64,000 nucleotides of DNA, taken from assembly GCF_024713945.1 (NCBI RefSeq), contig NC_134679.1, positions 1,307,001-1,371,000 on the forward strand, read 5' to 3'. Shown here one piece after another: positions 11,534 through 23,700 of the stretch. The notes under the pieces are model-generated. The model was given only the letters and a program-made list of their open reading frames with translations. It did not search any database and was not told where the DNA came from. Every line of letters begins with the position of its first letter. The first letter of the stretch is position 1. The DNA is from Dermatophagoides farinae. Its lineage: Eukaryota; Arthropoda; Arachnida; Sarcoptiformes; Pyroglyphidae. Made by a program: the position numbers and the translations under genes.

Positions 11534-13018
11534 TTTTTAGTCATCCAGTAAATCAAATTGAATCAAAGACCTCTTCATATATATTCATAATAATAATAAT
11601 AATAATCATCGTCATCATCACTAATTTTTTAATTATTATTATTCGATTGTTAGTTGTTTGAACCACTCATCTCCTTTTCAATAATGATATCCAAAAAAAA
11701 AAAAACAAAAAAAACAAAACAAAACTTTCCATAAAAATCTGTGTGCGTTTATGAAATTTTCAAGAATTCTAGAAAATCATCATCATCATCATCGCAATTC
11801 GCTTCCTGAAAAGACTGAATTCCATTCCATTCTTTATTGTCAATAAACGACAACGATTATATGAGGCTGCCATTCAATATTATATTCTATGATGACAATA
11901 TATCTCAAACACTACCACAAATATTTATCGTCACTTTTTTTTCGTTATCGTAATTCTTTTCTCTTTTTTTTGTCGTTGCTATCTTCATCAATATACCATC
12001 ATTTATTCATTTTTTTTTTTTTGGTCTTTTCTGGCAAAACACGCATCTTATATTTCATCATCATCATCTGCGATTCCACAAGTTATAATTCAATTCAATT
12101 ATATATATAAGAATGCAGCTAAATCACCAAAAAAAAAAAAAAAAAAAAACATGAAAACCATGAAAATCGTATCACTATATAGTATTGGATATAGTATTGG
12201 GAATCATCAAAAACAAAACAAAACAAAACAGAAAAAAAAATTTAGTGGATCTTTATTCATTCAAAATTGTTGTACATTTTTTTTTCTTTTGGTTCATATT
12301 CAATCATTCATTTTTCTTTCTATTCATTCATTCATTCATTCATCAAATATTCGATATCTATAGTCGTTTTGTTTGATTCCAATTTCCAGACACACATTTA
12401 TCCACAAAATATTCAAAAAAAAAAAAAAAAAACAAATTATCATCGATATTCATCTGGTCACAGACGCTACAATGACTACATTTTTGATTTTTATTTTTGC
12501 AATTTCTCCCTGAAAAAAAAACGACAACAAAAAACACAGATAAACTGAAAATATTTTATCAACATGAACCGAACGTAAGACTTCCCTTGTTCAATTTATC
12601 AATCATCCATTTTTTTTCTTCTTTTTCCATTTTTCTCCATTGTTCACACACACACAATGTTTTTTTTTTTTTTGTTTATTTCATTTCATTTTTTTTTTGC
12701 TGCTGAAATTTCAATTCCCTTTTTTCCCTGGTCATTTCTTCTTATAAATAAATGAATGATATATATTGTTCCACATACACACACACACACAAACATAAAC
12801 AAACACCTGCTTATTATAATGAAATTCCGTTCATATCTAAAAAAAAATTGGTCACTCGCTTTTGAGGTTTTTTTTGAATGGATTGATGATTGGAATCAAT
12901 GTAAGAATTATAAACAATGATGATGATGATTACCATAATCAGTATGACACACACATTACACAAACATAAATAAAAATACACAAGTTGTAAATTCTATTTT
13001 TTTTCTCACCATTCATAT
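11534..13018. other. 3' flanks of two convergent genes, simple-sequence rich
   Basis: This stretch lies between the Ig gene (+) and ANAPC5 (-). It has poly(A) tracts (a 21-A run at 12129-12149), CAT/ATT/CA microsatellites and T-rich runs, and no supported coding sequence. On the minus strand an AATAAA at 13019-13024 lies about 80 bp beyond the ANAPC5 stop and is its likely poly(A) signal. Confidence 0.6.
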
Positions 13019-13102
13019 TTTATTTGGAAAAAAATGAAAATAAAAATAATCTCTATATAAATATAGTATATAAAGAATTTGATGACTATTTGATTTGTTG
13101 TA

Positions 13103-16100
13103 TTATGATGATGATGATGATGATGTTGTTGTTGTTGGCATTGGCATTGTACGTATTAATCGTGCACGTTTACTGTAAAAATTTCTTGCCATATAATTTT
13201 GACGATCATTTTCAATTATAGCCGCCTGTTTTAATGAATCATAAAGTCTTTGACGATCATTTATGAATTGCCATAATACGATTGAACGTTTTATTAATTT
13301 GCTAGCCGGTTCTAGTAGTATGGATCTATGATGATTATTATCTGATTGATTATCATCATTATCGATTATAATTAATCGTTTCATTATTGAACGATATTCA
13401 TAAGACGACGATGATCGTTGCTGTCGATGGATTCGATATAAAATTGATGCATAAACAAAAAATGATTCAGCCATATCACGTAAGGTTGATTGTGATAGAA
13501 TACGATGCATTAATGATTCCATTATTTCAGCTGCATCATGGTGTTGTCCATATTGTTCGGATTGAATACGAGCAATCTGTATTGATGATCGACATTCAAG
13601 TTGTTTAAATCCATGTGCTAATGATTGTGCAACACATTCAAATAGTATGGATAAATCCTGCAAGATTACACCACGAATCAGATGACATTCGATTGTTGTA
13701 TACGGATCCAATTCAGGAACTAATTTTCGTTCATTTTCTGGTTCTAATTCTTCTGGTGGTGCTGGCTGTATTCGTTCATAATATTTAAGATTGTCTGAAT
13801 AAAATGAACGTAATGGAATCGGTTTTGAATGATTACAATCAATTGATTGTTCCGGTGATGATGGTGTTTGATTAACTTGTTTTTTGTTGGATGTTTTCAG
13901 AATTACATGATCTTCTTGTTGATTGTCAATCGTATGATTCGATGCAGAAGATTGGAAAAGATTTTGACGAAGATATGTTGATCCAGATAATTTGGATGTT
14001 TGTGATTCAGTAGCAGTTGACATTTGTGTTTGCTTAAATGATCCACCACCTGAAACATATGGAATGATCATATCAAGACATTCTAAAGCTGTTATTGGTT
14101 CATTTTGTTTATGACGAAGTTGAACTAACATTAGATATGATCGTGTTCGATCTAGACAACGAATTGCATTCAAACATTTGGTTGCAGCATTCCAATGACC
14201 ACTATTGACATGATAGTCGAACATTATCTCAATCAAAGCTCGTTCCATTATATGTTTGGCACTTTGATTGTATGATGAAAAATGTCCGAGGAAACGATTA
14301 ATCAAATTAATAGCCTGATGTAAATCACCACGAACAAACCATAAATAATGAGCCATATTTCTCACCGCTATTGGAGTGGATTCATCCAGACGAAATATAC
14401 GTTCTTCCATGATCGTTTCGATTACATCCATTCGAAGCCATAGCTTAGCGTATGTTGAAGCTAAATGTGTAGCACCATATGCATTTAATATTGCTGATGT
14501 CATACTGAATTGTTCACCTAATACATCGAAAAGTCGATATTTGATAGCCAAATAAATTGGTTGTGGCAAAAATGGTGACCGTTGGTTTGAACAATTCATG
14601 GGACCATCAAGAACATCAGACAATGATAATTGTTCAGAAAGTAATGGATCAGATTTCAAATACTGTAATCGTTGAAAATGTAGAAATGTTTTAGCCGAAA
14701 TATATGGTAATGTTAATGGATTAGTAAGAATCAAGCGGATAATATTTTCCATCAGTTCTAAATCTGCATAAACTTTATGTCGTTTCTTTAACTGTTGATT
14801 ACGATTAATTTCCGAATCATCTGAACACAAATTCAAATGTTCAGCAGTGATTGTTGTTTTTGAATGATCTAAATGTTGTGAAATTTGTAAAATCCATAAC
14901 ATTGCATATTGTAGACAACGTTCATCACATTTTTCACGTGCCAATGAAAGACAATCGACCAAAGCATCATATGCAAGACGATAATATTTAAAATGATAAT
15001 ACATCATAGCCAGATTCAATGATGACCAACAATAATTTGAACTGCTAAACATTAGATTACGACCTGAACCAGAATCATTTGAAATTGTCGTATCAGTGCC
15101 ATGTCCACCACCACGTTGATTACGAAAACCATGAAAATGATGCGGATGGTGATGATGATGATGATGTAGATGGCCACCAACATTAGCAACGGTTGGATGT
15201 CCATCAATTGTACGTGGAACATTTGCACCATTATGATTGGGATGTGTACCACCGCCGTTTCCAATACCACCATTTCTCATCAATATGTTTGTAGAATGTG
15301 TCAAAGAATTGGGTATATATTCAGGATCTAGTTCAAAACTTGGTTTTTTCAAATCAAAATAATCAAAAAATGCTTTTCGCGCCATTGTAAAATTATTCAC
15401 ACGTAAAGCATTGATAAATTTCAGATATTCAATATCATTGAAAAAATTCATTGAACGAAATAATGATCGATATTTTTTATTCAATGAATCCACTGTAATC
15501 GGTGCGGAAGTACTTGCTATTGGTGGAACATATAGGCCAGATCCAGTTCCACCACCACCACCACCAGCTGTGGTAACCATAATTCCACCGGCAGCATGAT
15601 AAGCGGCATGATTTGTACCGTTAATATTATTTGCACGATTATCCAAAGCCGGTACAATCGGTATCGCAGTGCCATTCGAAAGTAATGCAGTATCTTGACC
15701 TTGTCCATCGAAACCATTACCACGAATCAGATTCAAATTGGCCAAATAATTATAAGCAATGAAACGATTATAATAGAACATATTATCTTCAGTGAATTTT
15801 TCTCGTAAATATTCCATTACCTGTTGAGGTGTTAAAGCTAGCTTTTCATTGTATTGAATCTTATAGATTTGTTTTACAATATAATGTTCAAATGTATCAT
15901 AGATGTTATGTTTAGATTTTTTAGAGAATTTTTTCATTTTTTTATCATCTTCATAGCCGCCAACCGTTGTGTTTGAAATGGAATTTATGTTCGATTTTTG
16001 ACCACTTGAATCGAATACTGTACGATCGATTGACATGTCATTATCATCATTGAGCGTAATATCAAGATCCATCGGTATCGAATGTTGACTAGCAACAGGA

Positions 16101-17020
16101 CGTATGTTAAATGATGATGATGGTGTCATCGAATTATCGATATCCATTGAGATATCGATCGATTCGGATACAACAGAATTTCCATCACTTAATTTTCGTT
16201 TGCTTGATGTGCTATTTTTATGTATTTTTTGCCAATTTTGTTGTTCATTATCATTAGTTTTGAGATCTGATTGTTGTAATCGAACTTTGGCAATCAATTT
16301 CAATAAATGTTTGACAAATGTTTCACTGTGTTCGGATTTATTCTCCTTCAGTTTTGATTCAATCTGAATTAAATGATCGAAATGTTCGTTGCTTCTTTGA
16401 TCTGTATTCAATTTTTTCGATTGTTCAAGATTTTGATCAATTTCACTTTCATCGGCATTACCGGCATCATCGATAATGAGATATTTTTGTAATTGATCGA
16501 ACAAAGTGGAAGTTTCACAATACGATAATCGTTCATAGTAGATCATTAATTTACGCAAAAATATACCAATCAAAGACATTTTATGAATCTGATGATGAGA
16601 AAAACCTGACGAATGATCAGGATCACACAATTCAGCTAAAAGTTTGATACGATTTTTGAAGAATTTTTTTTGTGCCATTGAACGAACTTTATCGAAAAAA
16701 TCATGAAAATATTTGATATCCAATCGACGTAAACGGTTCAATTCTTTATGAAATATTTGTAAAACTTCGGATGAAATTTTTGATCGATGTTCACCATTTT
16801 CAATACGAAATAATAATTCATCATATGGACAATCTATTGACATTATAAGTTTATATGCTAAATATCCATGAGCATTGACATCTAATGATGATGATGAAAT
16901 AGTATCTAACATTTCATGTAATTGACGATATTCAAGATATGAACAGATGAAATTTGCCACACAAATTTTATATGGTGATAATGTATATGATTCATTCAGG
17001 ATAAATTGGCTAAAATCCAT
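13103..17020 (-). CDS. ANAPC5: Anaphase-promoting complex subunit 5 (APC5), one exon
   Basis: APC5 is a TPR scaffold subunit of the APC/C ubiquitin ligase, in the platform that joins the catalytic module to the TPR lobe. The 1305-residue frame matches APC5 in order: N-terminal LSPYKICVANF, SLIGIFLRKLMIYYERLSY (human VVGLFLRHMILAYSKLSF), YLKFINALRVNNF before YFDL, and the TPR start SLNLAMMYYHFKYYRLAYDA, followed by helical repeats. It is far longer than the human protein (about 755 aa) because of low-complexity insertions: an acidic/Ser region (about 190-370), Gly-rich and His-rich loops (about 490-650) and a Ser/Gln region before the last repeats. The absence of introns over 3.9 kb is unusual beside its multi-exon neighbours. 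It starts 304 bp from the INIP start codon and is divergent from it, so a shared promoter is likely. Confidence 0.92.
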   Translation of the reverse strand: MDFSQFILNESYTLSPYKICVANFICSYLEYRQLHEMLDTISSSSLDVNAHGYLAYKLIMSIDCPYDELLFRIENGEHRSKISSEVLQIFHKELNRLRRLDIKYFHDFFDKVRSMAQKKFFKNRIKLLAELCDPDHSSGFSHHQIHKMSLIGIFLRKLMIYYERLSYCETSTLFDQLQKYLIIDDAGNADESEIDQNLEQSKKLNTDQRSNEHFDHLIQIESKLKENKSEHSETFVKHLLKLIAKVRLQQSDLKTNDNEQQNWQKIHKNSTSSKRKLSDGNSVVSESIDISMDIDNSMTPSSSFNIRPVASQHSIPMDLDITLNDDNDMSIDRTVFDSSGQKSNINSISNTTVGGYEDDKKMKKFSKKSKHNIYDTFEHYIVKQIYKIQYNEKLALTPQQVMEYLREKFTEDNMFYYNRFIAYNYLANLNLIRGNGFDGQGQDTALLSNGTAIPIVPALDNRANNINGTNHAAYHAAGGIMVTTAGGGGGGTGSGLYVPPIASTSAPITVDSLNKKYRSLFRSMNFFNDIEYLKFINALRVNNFTMARKAFFDYFDLKKPSFELDPEYIPNSLTHSTNILMRNGGIGNGGGTHPNHNGANVPRTIDGHPTVANVGGHLHHHHHHHPHHFHGFRNQRGGGHGTDTTISNDSGSGRNLMFSSSNYCWSSLNLAMMYYHFKYYRLAYDALVDCLSLAREKCDERCLQYAMLWILQISQHLDHSKTTITAEHLNLCSDDSEINRNQQLKKRHKVYADLELMENIIRLILTNPLTLPYISAKTFLHFQRLQYLKSDPLLSEQLSLSDVLDGPMNCSNQRSPFLPQPIYLAIKYRLFDVLGEQFSMTSAILNAYGATHLASTYAKLWLRMDVIETIMEERIFRLDESTPIAVRNMAHYLWFVRGDLHQAINLINRFLGHFSSYNQSAKHIMERALIEIMFDYHVNSGHWNAATKCLNAIRCLDRTRSYLMLVQLRHKQNEPITALECLDMIIPYVSGGGSFKQTQMSTATESQTSKLSGSTYLRQNLFQSSASNHTIDNQQEDHVILKTSNKKQVNQTPSSPEQSIDCNHSKPIPLRSFYSDNLKYYERIQPAPPEELEPENERKLVPELDPYTTIECHLIRGVILQDLSILFECVAQSLAHGFKQLECRSSIQIARIQSEQYGQHHDAAEIMESLMHRILSQSTLRDMAESFFVYASILYRIHRQQRSSSSYEYRSIMKRLIIIDNDDNQSDNNHHRSILLEPASKLIKRSIVLWQFINDRQRLYDSLKQAAIIENDRQNYMARNFYSKRARLIRTMPMPTTTTSSSSSS

Positions 17021-17323
17021 AGTGGATGTGTTTGAATTTTTGATTTTCCTATAATAAAAAAAATATCAATGAAATTTTTGATTAAAAAAAAAAATATTAC
17101 CGCCAAATACCTCTATGATAACGGTCAAACAAAAAAAAAAGTTTTCGAATTTTCAAATTAAACACGCTGACAACGAGCTCACAGCCGAAAATTCCAGACT
17201 ATTATCTATGAACGGATCATTATTTTTTCTCCAAAAAAAAAAAAAAAAATTTTTGGATTCAATTCTTCTCGGAATTTTTTTTGTTTCATTTCGACGCCGA
17301 TTTGGTTTGATCTGTCCATCACA
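17021..17323. promoter_or_regulatory. Divergent promoter interval between ANAPC5 and INIP
   Basis: About 300 bp separates the ANAPC5 start (-) from the INIP start (+). The interval has A-rich tracts and no clear TATA box. Both genes act in cell-cycle or genome maintenance, and the head-to-head spacing suggests a bidirectional promoter; this is inferred from spacing only. Confidence 0.45.
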
Positions 17324-17741
17324 ATGGTAATTATTATTGTTTTTTTTTCGTATTTGAAAATTAATTTATCAAAAAAATTTATAGAATTCGCAACGAAATA
17401 AAGTTTTCGATGAATTAAAAAGTAAACATTTAAAACAAACGATTGGTGTCTCGAGCAATGCATTACCAACCACTTCATCATCACAATCATCATCATCATC
17501 ATCATCGCCATCACCATTCATTTTATCTAGTGGTCCAGTAACTGGATCCAGTATTCCGGTACCAATTCTTCCAAATCAAATTACACCACCATCAATTAGT
17601 GGTCCAGCTTTTTCCACACTCGAAGCAATGACACCATCACAGAAAGCTGTTACACAAGCACATCAAACATCATTCGGATTCTACATTCCTCAGGATTCTA
17701 CTTATAATCCAATTTTACCCGTTTTACCACGCTATAATTAA
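17324..17741 (+). CDS. INIP: SOSS complex subunit C homologue (INIP)
   Basis: SOSS-C is the small subunit of the INTS3-hSSB1 complex that binds single-stranded DNA at double-strand breaks. The coding sequence is ATG alone at 17324-17326, a 58-bp intron (17327-17384), then 17385-17741, giving 119 aa (human 104). The N-terminus NRNKVFDELKSKHLKQ-like helix matches human NRVAILAELDKEKRKLL in position, and the C-terminus (SQKAVTQAHQTSFGFYIPQD, then PILPVLPRY) matches human QQKAALQHAHAHSSGYFITQD...LILPVLPR. The middle is a Ser-rich linker. An AATAAA lies at 17776-17781. The start was chosen because the reading frame of exon 2 joins directly to this ATG. It converges with NUDT19, with 95 bp between stops. 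Confidence 0.88.
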
Positions 17742-17836
17742 ATTAATTCAATTTGAATCATCCAATTTTTCGAGAAATAAATTTTCATTATTATTCAACA
17801 ATAGAAAAAATGATAAAATTCAATTTAACAACAACT

Positions 17837-19735
17837 TTATAATTTGGCTATCGGTTTCGATTGTTCATCGAAATCATTTGAAGGATATGTAATTGGTGGT
17901 ACATGTCCACAGCCTGGTTCAATAGTACAAATTGTCCGACATTTAATGCCCATCAATTCCATTCGATTTTTAGATTTTGCTTCACGATTTGCATCATGAA
18001 CACTACCATCGATTTCAGGCACTTGTTTACCATTGCTTACTAGAGCAGGTACGACCGGATATTGTTCATCACCCGGTAATAAAGAAAGAGCACCATCATT
18101 ATATGTAAAGAAAACTGGAAGCCAACGTTGACAACCCAATGTTTGTCTTGATCTCATAAAACGATATAATTGGTCCATCATTGGAAATCGTAATAATCTT
18201 GATAATTCATACACTTGTGGTGGTGCTAAAAATGCCTGTTCCAGCCGATGTTCTTCGAGTATTTCGATTGGATTACACCACTGTTAAATAAATGGTCAGA
18301 ATCTTCATTCATTATAATAAACAATACGATATACATACAATTGGTGTAGTAACTTCGGCATTATCAACAAAAACTGGTGGTTTCTGTTCAAAACAACAAA
18401 CATAGAATATTGTATCGAAACGTCGATGTCCAACACTGATTGGTGTTAGCCAATTTGACCATTCATATAGAGCCCATACATTCGGCACCATATGTAATGT
18501 ATCACATAATTTAATAAATTGTCCGGCATCTGATCGAACTTTTTTCTGCCATTCATTCAAGTCCAAATCGAGTGATTTTGATGTCAAAACTTTACAATAA
18601 TCATTATTTTGTGCATTTTTTGGATCAATGAGTAAAAGTATTCCTGTGTCATGATGATCAACATTAGTAACAAGAAAAATAATTCAGTAAAAAACTACTT
18701 ACCAGCTTCTTCAAACGTTTCACGAATTGCCGAAATTCGAAGACCAAGATCCATGTTTATAATTTTAAGATCTGAAGATTTTCCCTTCAATGTAATAGGA
18801 TCGGTAACCATCGGTGGTCTTGGTCCAACAATATTGTTCGATATACTATGTAATTCATCCATTTTGACGCCGAATTTTTCGAATAATTCATACCATTTTT
18901 GTTCGAAATCTACCAATTCAACTTGACCACCCGGAAAGACATATGCTGATGCAAAAAATGAAGATGTTACTGATCGTTTAACCATTAATGATTTATAATC
19001 AAATTTCATGGACAGATGTTGTTCATTTTTTTGCTTATTATCCGGAGCTAATATGATTAATGAAGCAGCTTCTTTCCATGATTGTTTTGGAGGTATTTCA
19101 GACATATCTGGTTGTCGTTCCAAAGCCGTTGGATATGGTGCCATTGGTTGAAATTTTTGATGATCGAATATTGTTCGTACGAAAATACGTGATGATGATA
19201 ATGGCAAATTTAGTTGATTATCTAATGGTAGGCCAAAAAAAAAACAACGACAATGATATGAATAATCAAGAAAAAAAGAATTGAACTCACAAAATTGTTA
19301 AATTTATTAGTTAACAAGTATCATCATCATCATCATCATCATCAACAACAACAACAAAACAACCGAAACAAACACATAAATACTTGTGACCTGAATATAT
19401 GAGAAAAAAAACTTGAAAAAGCCCCTTAAACTCAACTCATTTCAAAACTCTCAATTTTTTGTTGTTGTTGTGGCTCGGTAAGACAAGTCAACAAAACAAT
19501 TGTCTGACAAAAATTCAAGTTTTTTTTTGTCGTACCATTATTTAGCTGTTTTACATACAAATCACACGCATATCCACCATATATTATTAGTTAGAGTACA
19601 ATACAAACACTTGTAACCTGTTTTTGAAATTAATTTTTTTTTATTATTCCAACTATTGACGATTGATAATTGTCGTATCGTTGATCGTTGAATCATCATT
19701 GTTAATGATTTTGCCACCATTCGGTGATTGAACAT
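17837..19735 (-). CDS. NUDT19: NUDT19-like Nudix hydrolase with C-terminal AKL
   Basis: NUDT19 hydrolyses CoA and CoA esters in peroxisomes. Exons in transcript order are 19735-19618 (tentative), 19221-18703, 18643-18339 and 18280-17837; phases agree and give 461 aa. WKEAASLIIL and AYVFPGGQVELVDF open the Nudix fold; the catalytic RETFEEAGILL is built across the second intron, with the long insertion between GG and RE that typifies this family. The last residues, AKL, form a peroxisomal PTS1. The first exon would add a basic, Ser/Thr-rich, acid-free leader (MVAKSLTMMIQRSTIRQLS) like a mitochondrial transit peptide, but its donor (GTTACA) is weak. Without it, translation could start at ATG 19144 (396 aa, closer to the human 375). 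Family identity is firm; the 5' end is not. Confidence 0.85.
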
Positions 19736-20708
19736 GATGATGAAGTTGAAAAATAAATCCAAATGGAATTATTCAAATTATTTTTGATTCGATTCAATTT
19801 TGTCGATCTTGTGCACCAACAACAACAACAACAAAATCAATCAACAAATTATTGTGCCATCTTTTGACATTCAAATCAAATATGATTATATATTGATATG
19901 AATTCAATTTTCATGCGAAAAAAAAATCCTGAAAACTTACCTCACGATGATAATATATTATGTTGAAACAAAAAAATTCCAGAATCTGATGAAAATAAAA
20001 AGTTTTCCAAAAAAAAAAAAAAAAATAACTGAATCGTAGTTTGATTAATTTTTTTCCAAATGATGATCGTCGAGTATAAAAATGGTATTTCCCCATTTCT
20101 ACCATTCAGTTGGTTTGCAATCATTCGAAAAAAAACTTGTTTTTTTTCACTGATCAATGTCATTTATTGCGTTGTTGTTGTTGTTGTTTTTCATAAAATG
20201 ATGACCAGTCATTATCAGGATTAATCAATAATCAATTTAAAAAATTTTTTTTTTTATTTTTTTTCAATTTACCATTCAATGTTGATGTTAATCAAATGAA
20301 AAAAAGAAAGAAAGAGACAAAATCATTCAATATTGATAATTGGCAAATAAAAATGCAAGACCAATAACAATTTGTACGTAGAAGAAGAAGAAGAAGAAAA
20401 AAAAATTCTGTTCATATAATAATAATGATAATATTCGAGATTCGAACAAACACAGAGAAAGAGTGGTAAACACAAACACACGTACACAGGTAACAAAACA
20501 AAATGGACAGAGAGAAAGAGAGAAAAAAAACATACCAAATAAAAATACTACTATCATTCGAATTTGATGATGCAAAAAAAAAATCAATTAATTAATCAAT
20601 TGGCTATGTACATGAACTGTGGGTAAAGACAGAACGAATGAGAAAAAAAATCATCAAATTAGAATTTGATCGAACAAAAAAAAAGAAAAACAATCAATTT
20701 TTCAATCA
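19736..20708. other. Intergenic DNA between NUDT19 and the Gly-rich gene
   Basis: This stretch is AT-rich with poly(A), TTG and GAA tracts. No coding sequence or RNA gene is supported. It contains the promoter side of NUDT19 and the 3' flank of the Gly-rich gene. Confidence 0.5.
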
Positions 20709-23700
20709 TCATGAATTTCTAAATATTCGTGTATTACGATTATTGTGATTCTGGTTCTGATTCTGATTCTGGTTGCTATTATTCTTATTGTTATTGTTGT
20801 TGTTGTTATTATTATTATTATGAGCATCACCATATTTAGCCATTGAATTGAAAAAACCTTTTTTCAATAAATTACTTAAATTTTTCTGTGGTCTTGTTCG
20901 ATTTTGACGATTATTTTGATGATGATTTCGATTAGATGAATTTGATTGATGTGGATGATGATGATGATGATGATGACTTTTCAATGGTTTTGTTATCGGT
21001 TGCATTATTGGCATTGTTGTTTCAATATTAAATATTGGATTTGATGTTGTTACCGATGTTGTTGTTGATGATGATGATGATGATGATGATTGTTCCGGTA
21101 AGGTTTTCTTTCGTGGCTGTGATCGAATAGGCGATGGTCTTCTTGATGTTGTTGTTGGTATCGGTGTTGTACGTGTTGTTGATAGTTGTGGAAAAATTTT
21201 ATTCATACGTGGTGTTGATGCAGAAATTTTCTGTTCAAATGTTCTGGATCGACTTGCAGTTTTTCTTCTTGTGGCAGACAATGACGATGGCGGCGATAAT
21301 GATGTTGTTGTTGTTACTATTGTTGTTTTCGGATGTGGTACCAATTCACGTGCTCCATCCAGAAAATTTGGATTATTTTCAATTTCATTTAGTACATGTT
21401 TCACAACCGGATGATTGACAACTGGATTACGATTAGATGCATGGCCTTCATATTCTTGACTTTGGCTATCTTCATTTGAATTATCTTCAACTTGATTAAA
21501 TTTTGTATCAATCTGTTGTTGTTGTTGTTGATGATGATCATTCCAAATGACCGATTCACCGGAACCATAATGTTTTTGATTCGATTTTATTGAATGTATC
21601 GATTGTGACATATGGCGTTTATGATGTTCAGCAGCTGTAATGGCTTCATTCACCAATTCTTTGATCGTATTCATCGGTATACCACCGACAAATGTTTCAC
21701 TAGAATCATCTTCACCGGTTGTTTGTTCAACAATATTTTGTTCATCATCATAACCTTTGTTATCTTCAAATACTGTACTACGTGGATTTTGGAAATTATT
21801 CGGTCCGGATATCTGAGCTGACGAACTTCGATAATCGTTTGAACCACTATTTGCATTTGATCCACCACCACCACCACCACCGTAAGTCGCATCATTATTG
21901 CCAAAACCACCATCAGATGCTGATCCACCGCTGTAACCGGATGAAGATCCATCTGATGAGAAACCGGATGATCCACTATTAAAGTTAGATTGATGATTAT
22001 TTCCTCCATAACCCGAGGATCCGCCACCATCATTGAATCCGGAATCAAAACCATCACCAGAATTGTCGCCACCATTATTGTAATCATCATTGAAATCGCT
22101 TTGAAAGCCAAGATCAACATCATTTGCTCCATGTCCTAATTGAAAAAACAATTACTATTAGCTAGAATAATCAATCACAATAGATATCATACCATCTTCT
22201 CCACCCACAGAACTGCCAGAATTGTAAGCATCACCATTTCCGCCCGTATAACTATTTCCGACTGAAGTAGCATCATCAAAACTGCCGGTATTTCCAGTAC
22301 TTGAATGTCCACTGCTTCCAGCACTAACAGAATCATAATGGTCCCCATTTCCATTGCCGTTATTTTCAGAGCCATAGTCACCACCGCTTGAGCTTCCTGA
22401 ACTATAGCCACCACCACCAACAAAATTGTCACCCCCGTCTCCGCCCACATTTCCAGAGCTATAGCCACCACCCGAGTTACCAGAATCGTAACCACCAGAA
22501 CTACCGCCCACATTTCCAGAGCTATAGCCACCACCCGAGATACCAGAATCGTAACCACCAGAACTACCGCCCACATTTCCCGAGTTATAGCCACCACCCG
22601 AGCTACCAGAATCGTAACCATCGGAATCACCACCGATATTTCCAGAGCTATAACCGCCACCAGTGTTACCGGAATCGTAACCACCAGAATTACCACCCAT
22701 ATTGCCTGAGTTATAGCCACCACCTGAGTTGCCAGCATCATTACCGCCCACATTTCCAGAGCTATAACCGCCACCATTGTTACCAGAATCGTAACCGCCA
22801 GAATTTCCGCCCATATTTCCAGAGCTATAACCGCCACCAGTGTTACCAGAATCGTAACCACCGGAATTACCGCCCACATTTCCAGAGCTATAACCGCCAC
22901 CATTGTTACCAGAATCGTAACCGCCAGAATTTCCGCCCATATTTCCAGAGCTATAGCCACCACCCGAGCTACCAGAATCGTAACCACCCGAACTACCGCC
23001 CACATTTCCAGAGCTATAGCCACCACCCGAGCTACCAGAATCGTAACCGCCAGAATTTCCGACCATATTTCCAGAGCTATAACCGCCACCAGAGTTACCA
23101 GAATCGTAACCACCAGAATTACCGCCCACACTTCCAGAGCTATAGCCACCACCCGAGCTACCAGAATCGTAACCGCCAGAACTACCACCGACATTTCCAG
23201 AGCTATAGCCACCACCCGAGCTACCAGAATCGTAACCGCCAGAACTACCGCCCATATTTCCAGAATCGTAACCGCTGCCCATATTTCCTGAGCTATAACC
23301 GCCACCAGTGTTACCGGAATTGTAACCACCCCCTCCGTTCATATTTCCAGAATCGTAACCGCTGCCCATATTCCCTGAGCCATAATTTCCACCACCCGAG
23401 TTGCCAGAATCGTAACCACCGGCACTAACGCCCATATTTCCCGAGCTATAACCGCCACCAGTGTTACCGGAATTGTAACCACCCCCTCCGTTCATATTCC
23501 CGGAATCGTAACCACCGGCACTACCGCCCATATTCCCTGAGCCATAATTTCCACCACCCGAGTTACCGGAATTGTAACCGCTGCCCATATTTCCTGAGTT
23601 ATAACCGCCTTGCATATTTCCATTGCTATATCCACTGCCACCACCGGAATTATAACCACCACCGCCACCGGAATTATAACCACCACCGCCACCGGAATTA

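Noticed and set aside
22187-23329. Second minus-strand frame (380 codons, Val/Ala/Ile-rich) over the same repeats
   Set aside because: It is another shadow frame of the repeats; the Gly/Ser/Tyr frame has matching splice phases on both sides.
22388-23428. Long plus-strand open frame (346 codons) rich in Tyr, Asn and His
   Set aside because: It is the antisense shadow of the 63-bp repeats of the Gly-rich gene; a periodic array keeps several frames open at once.
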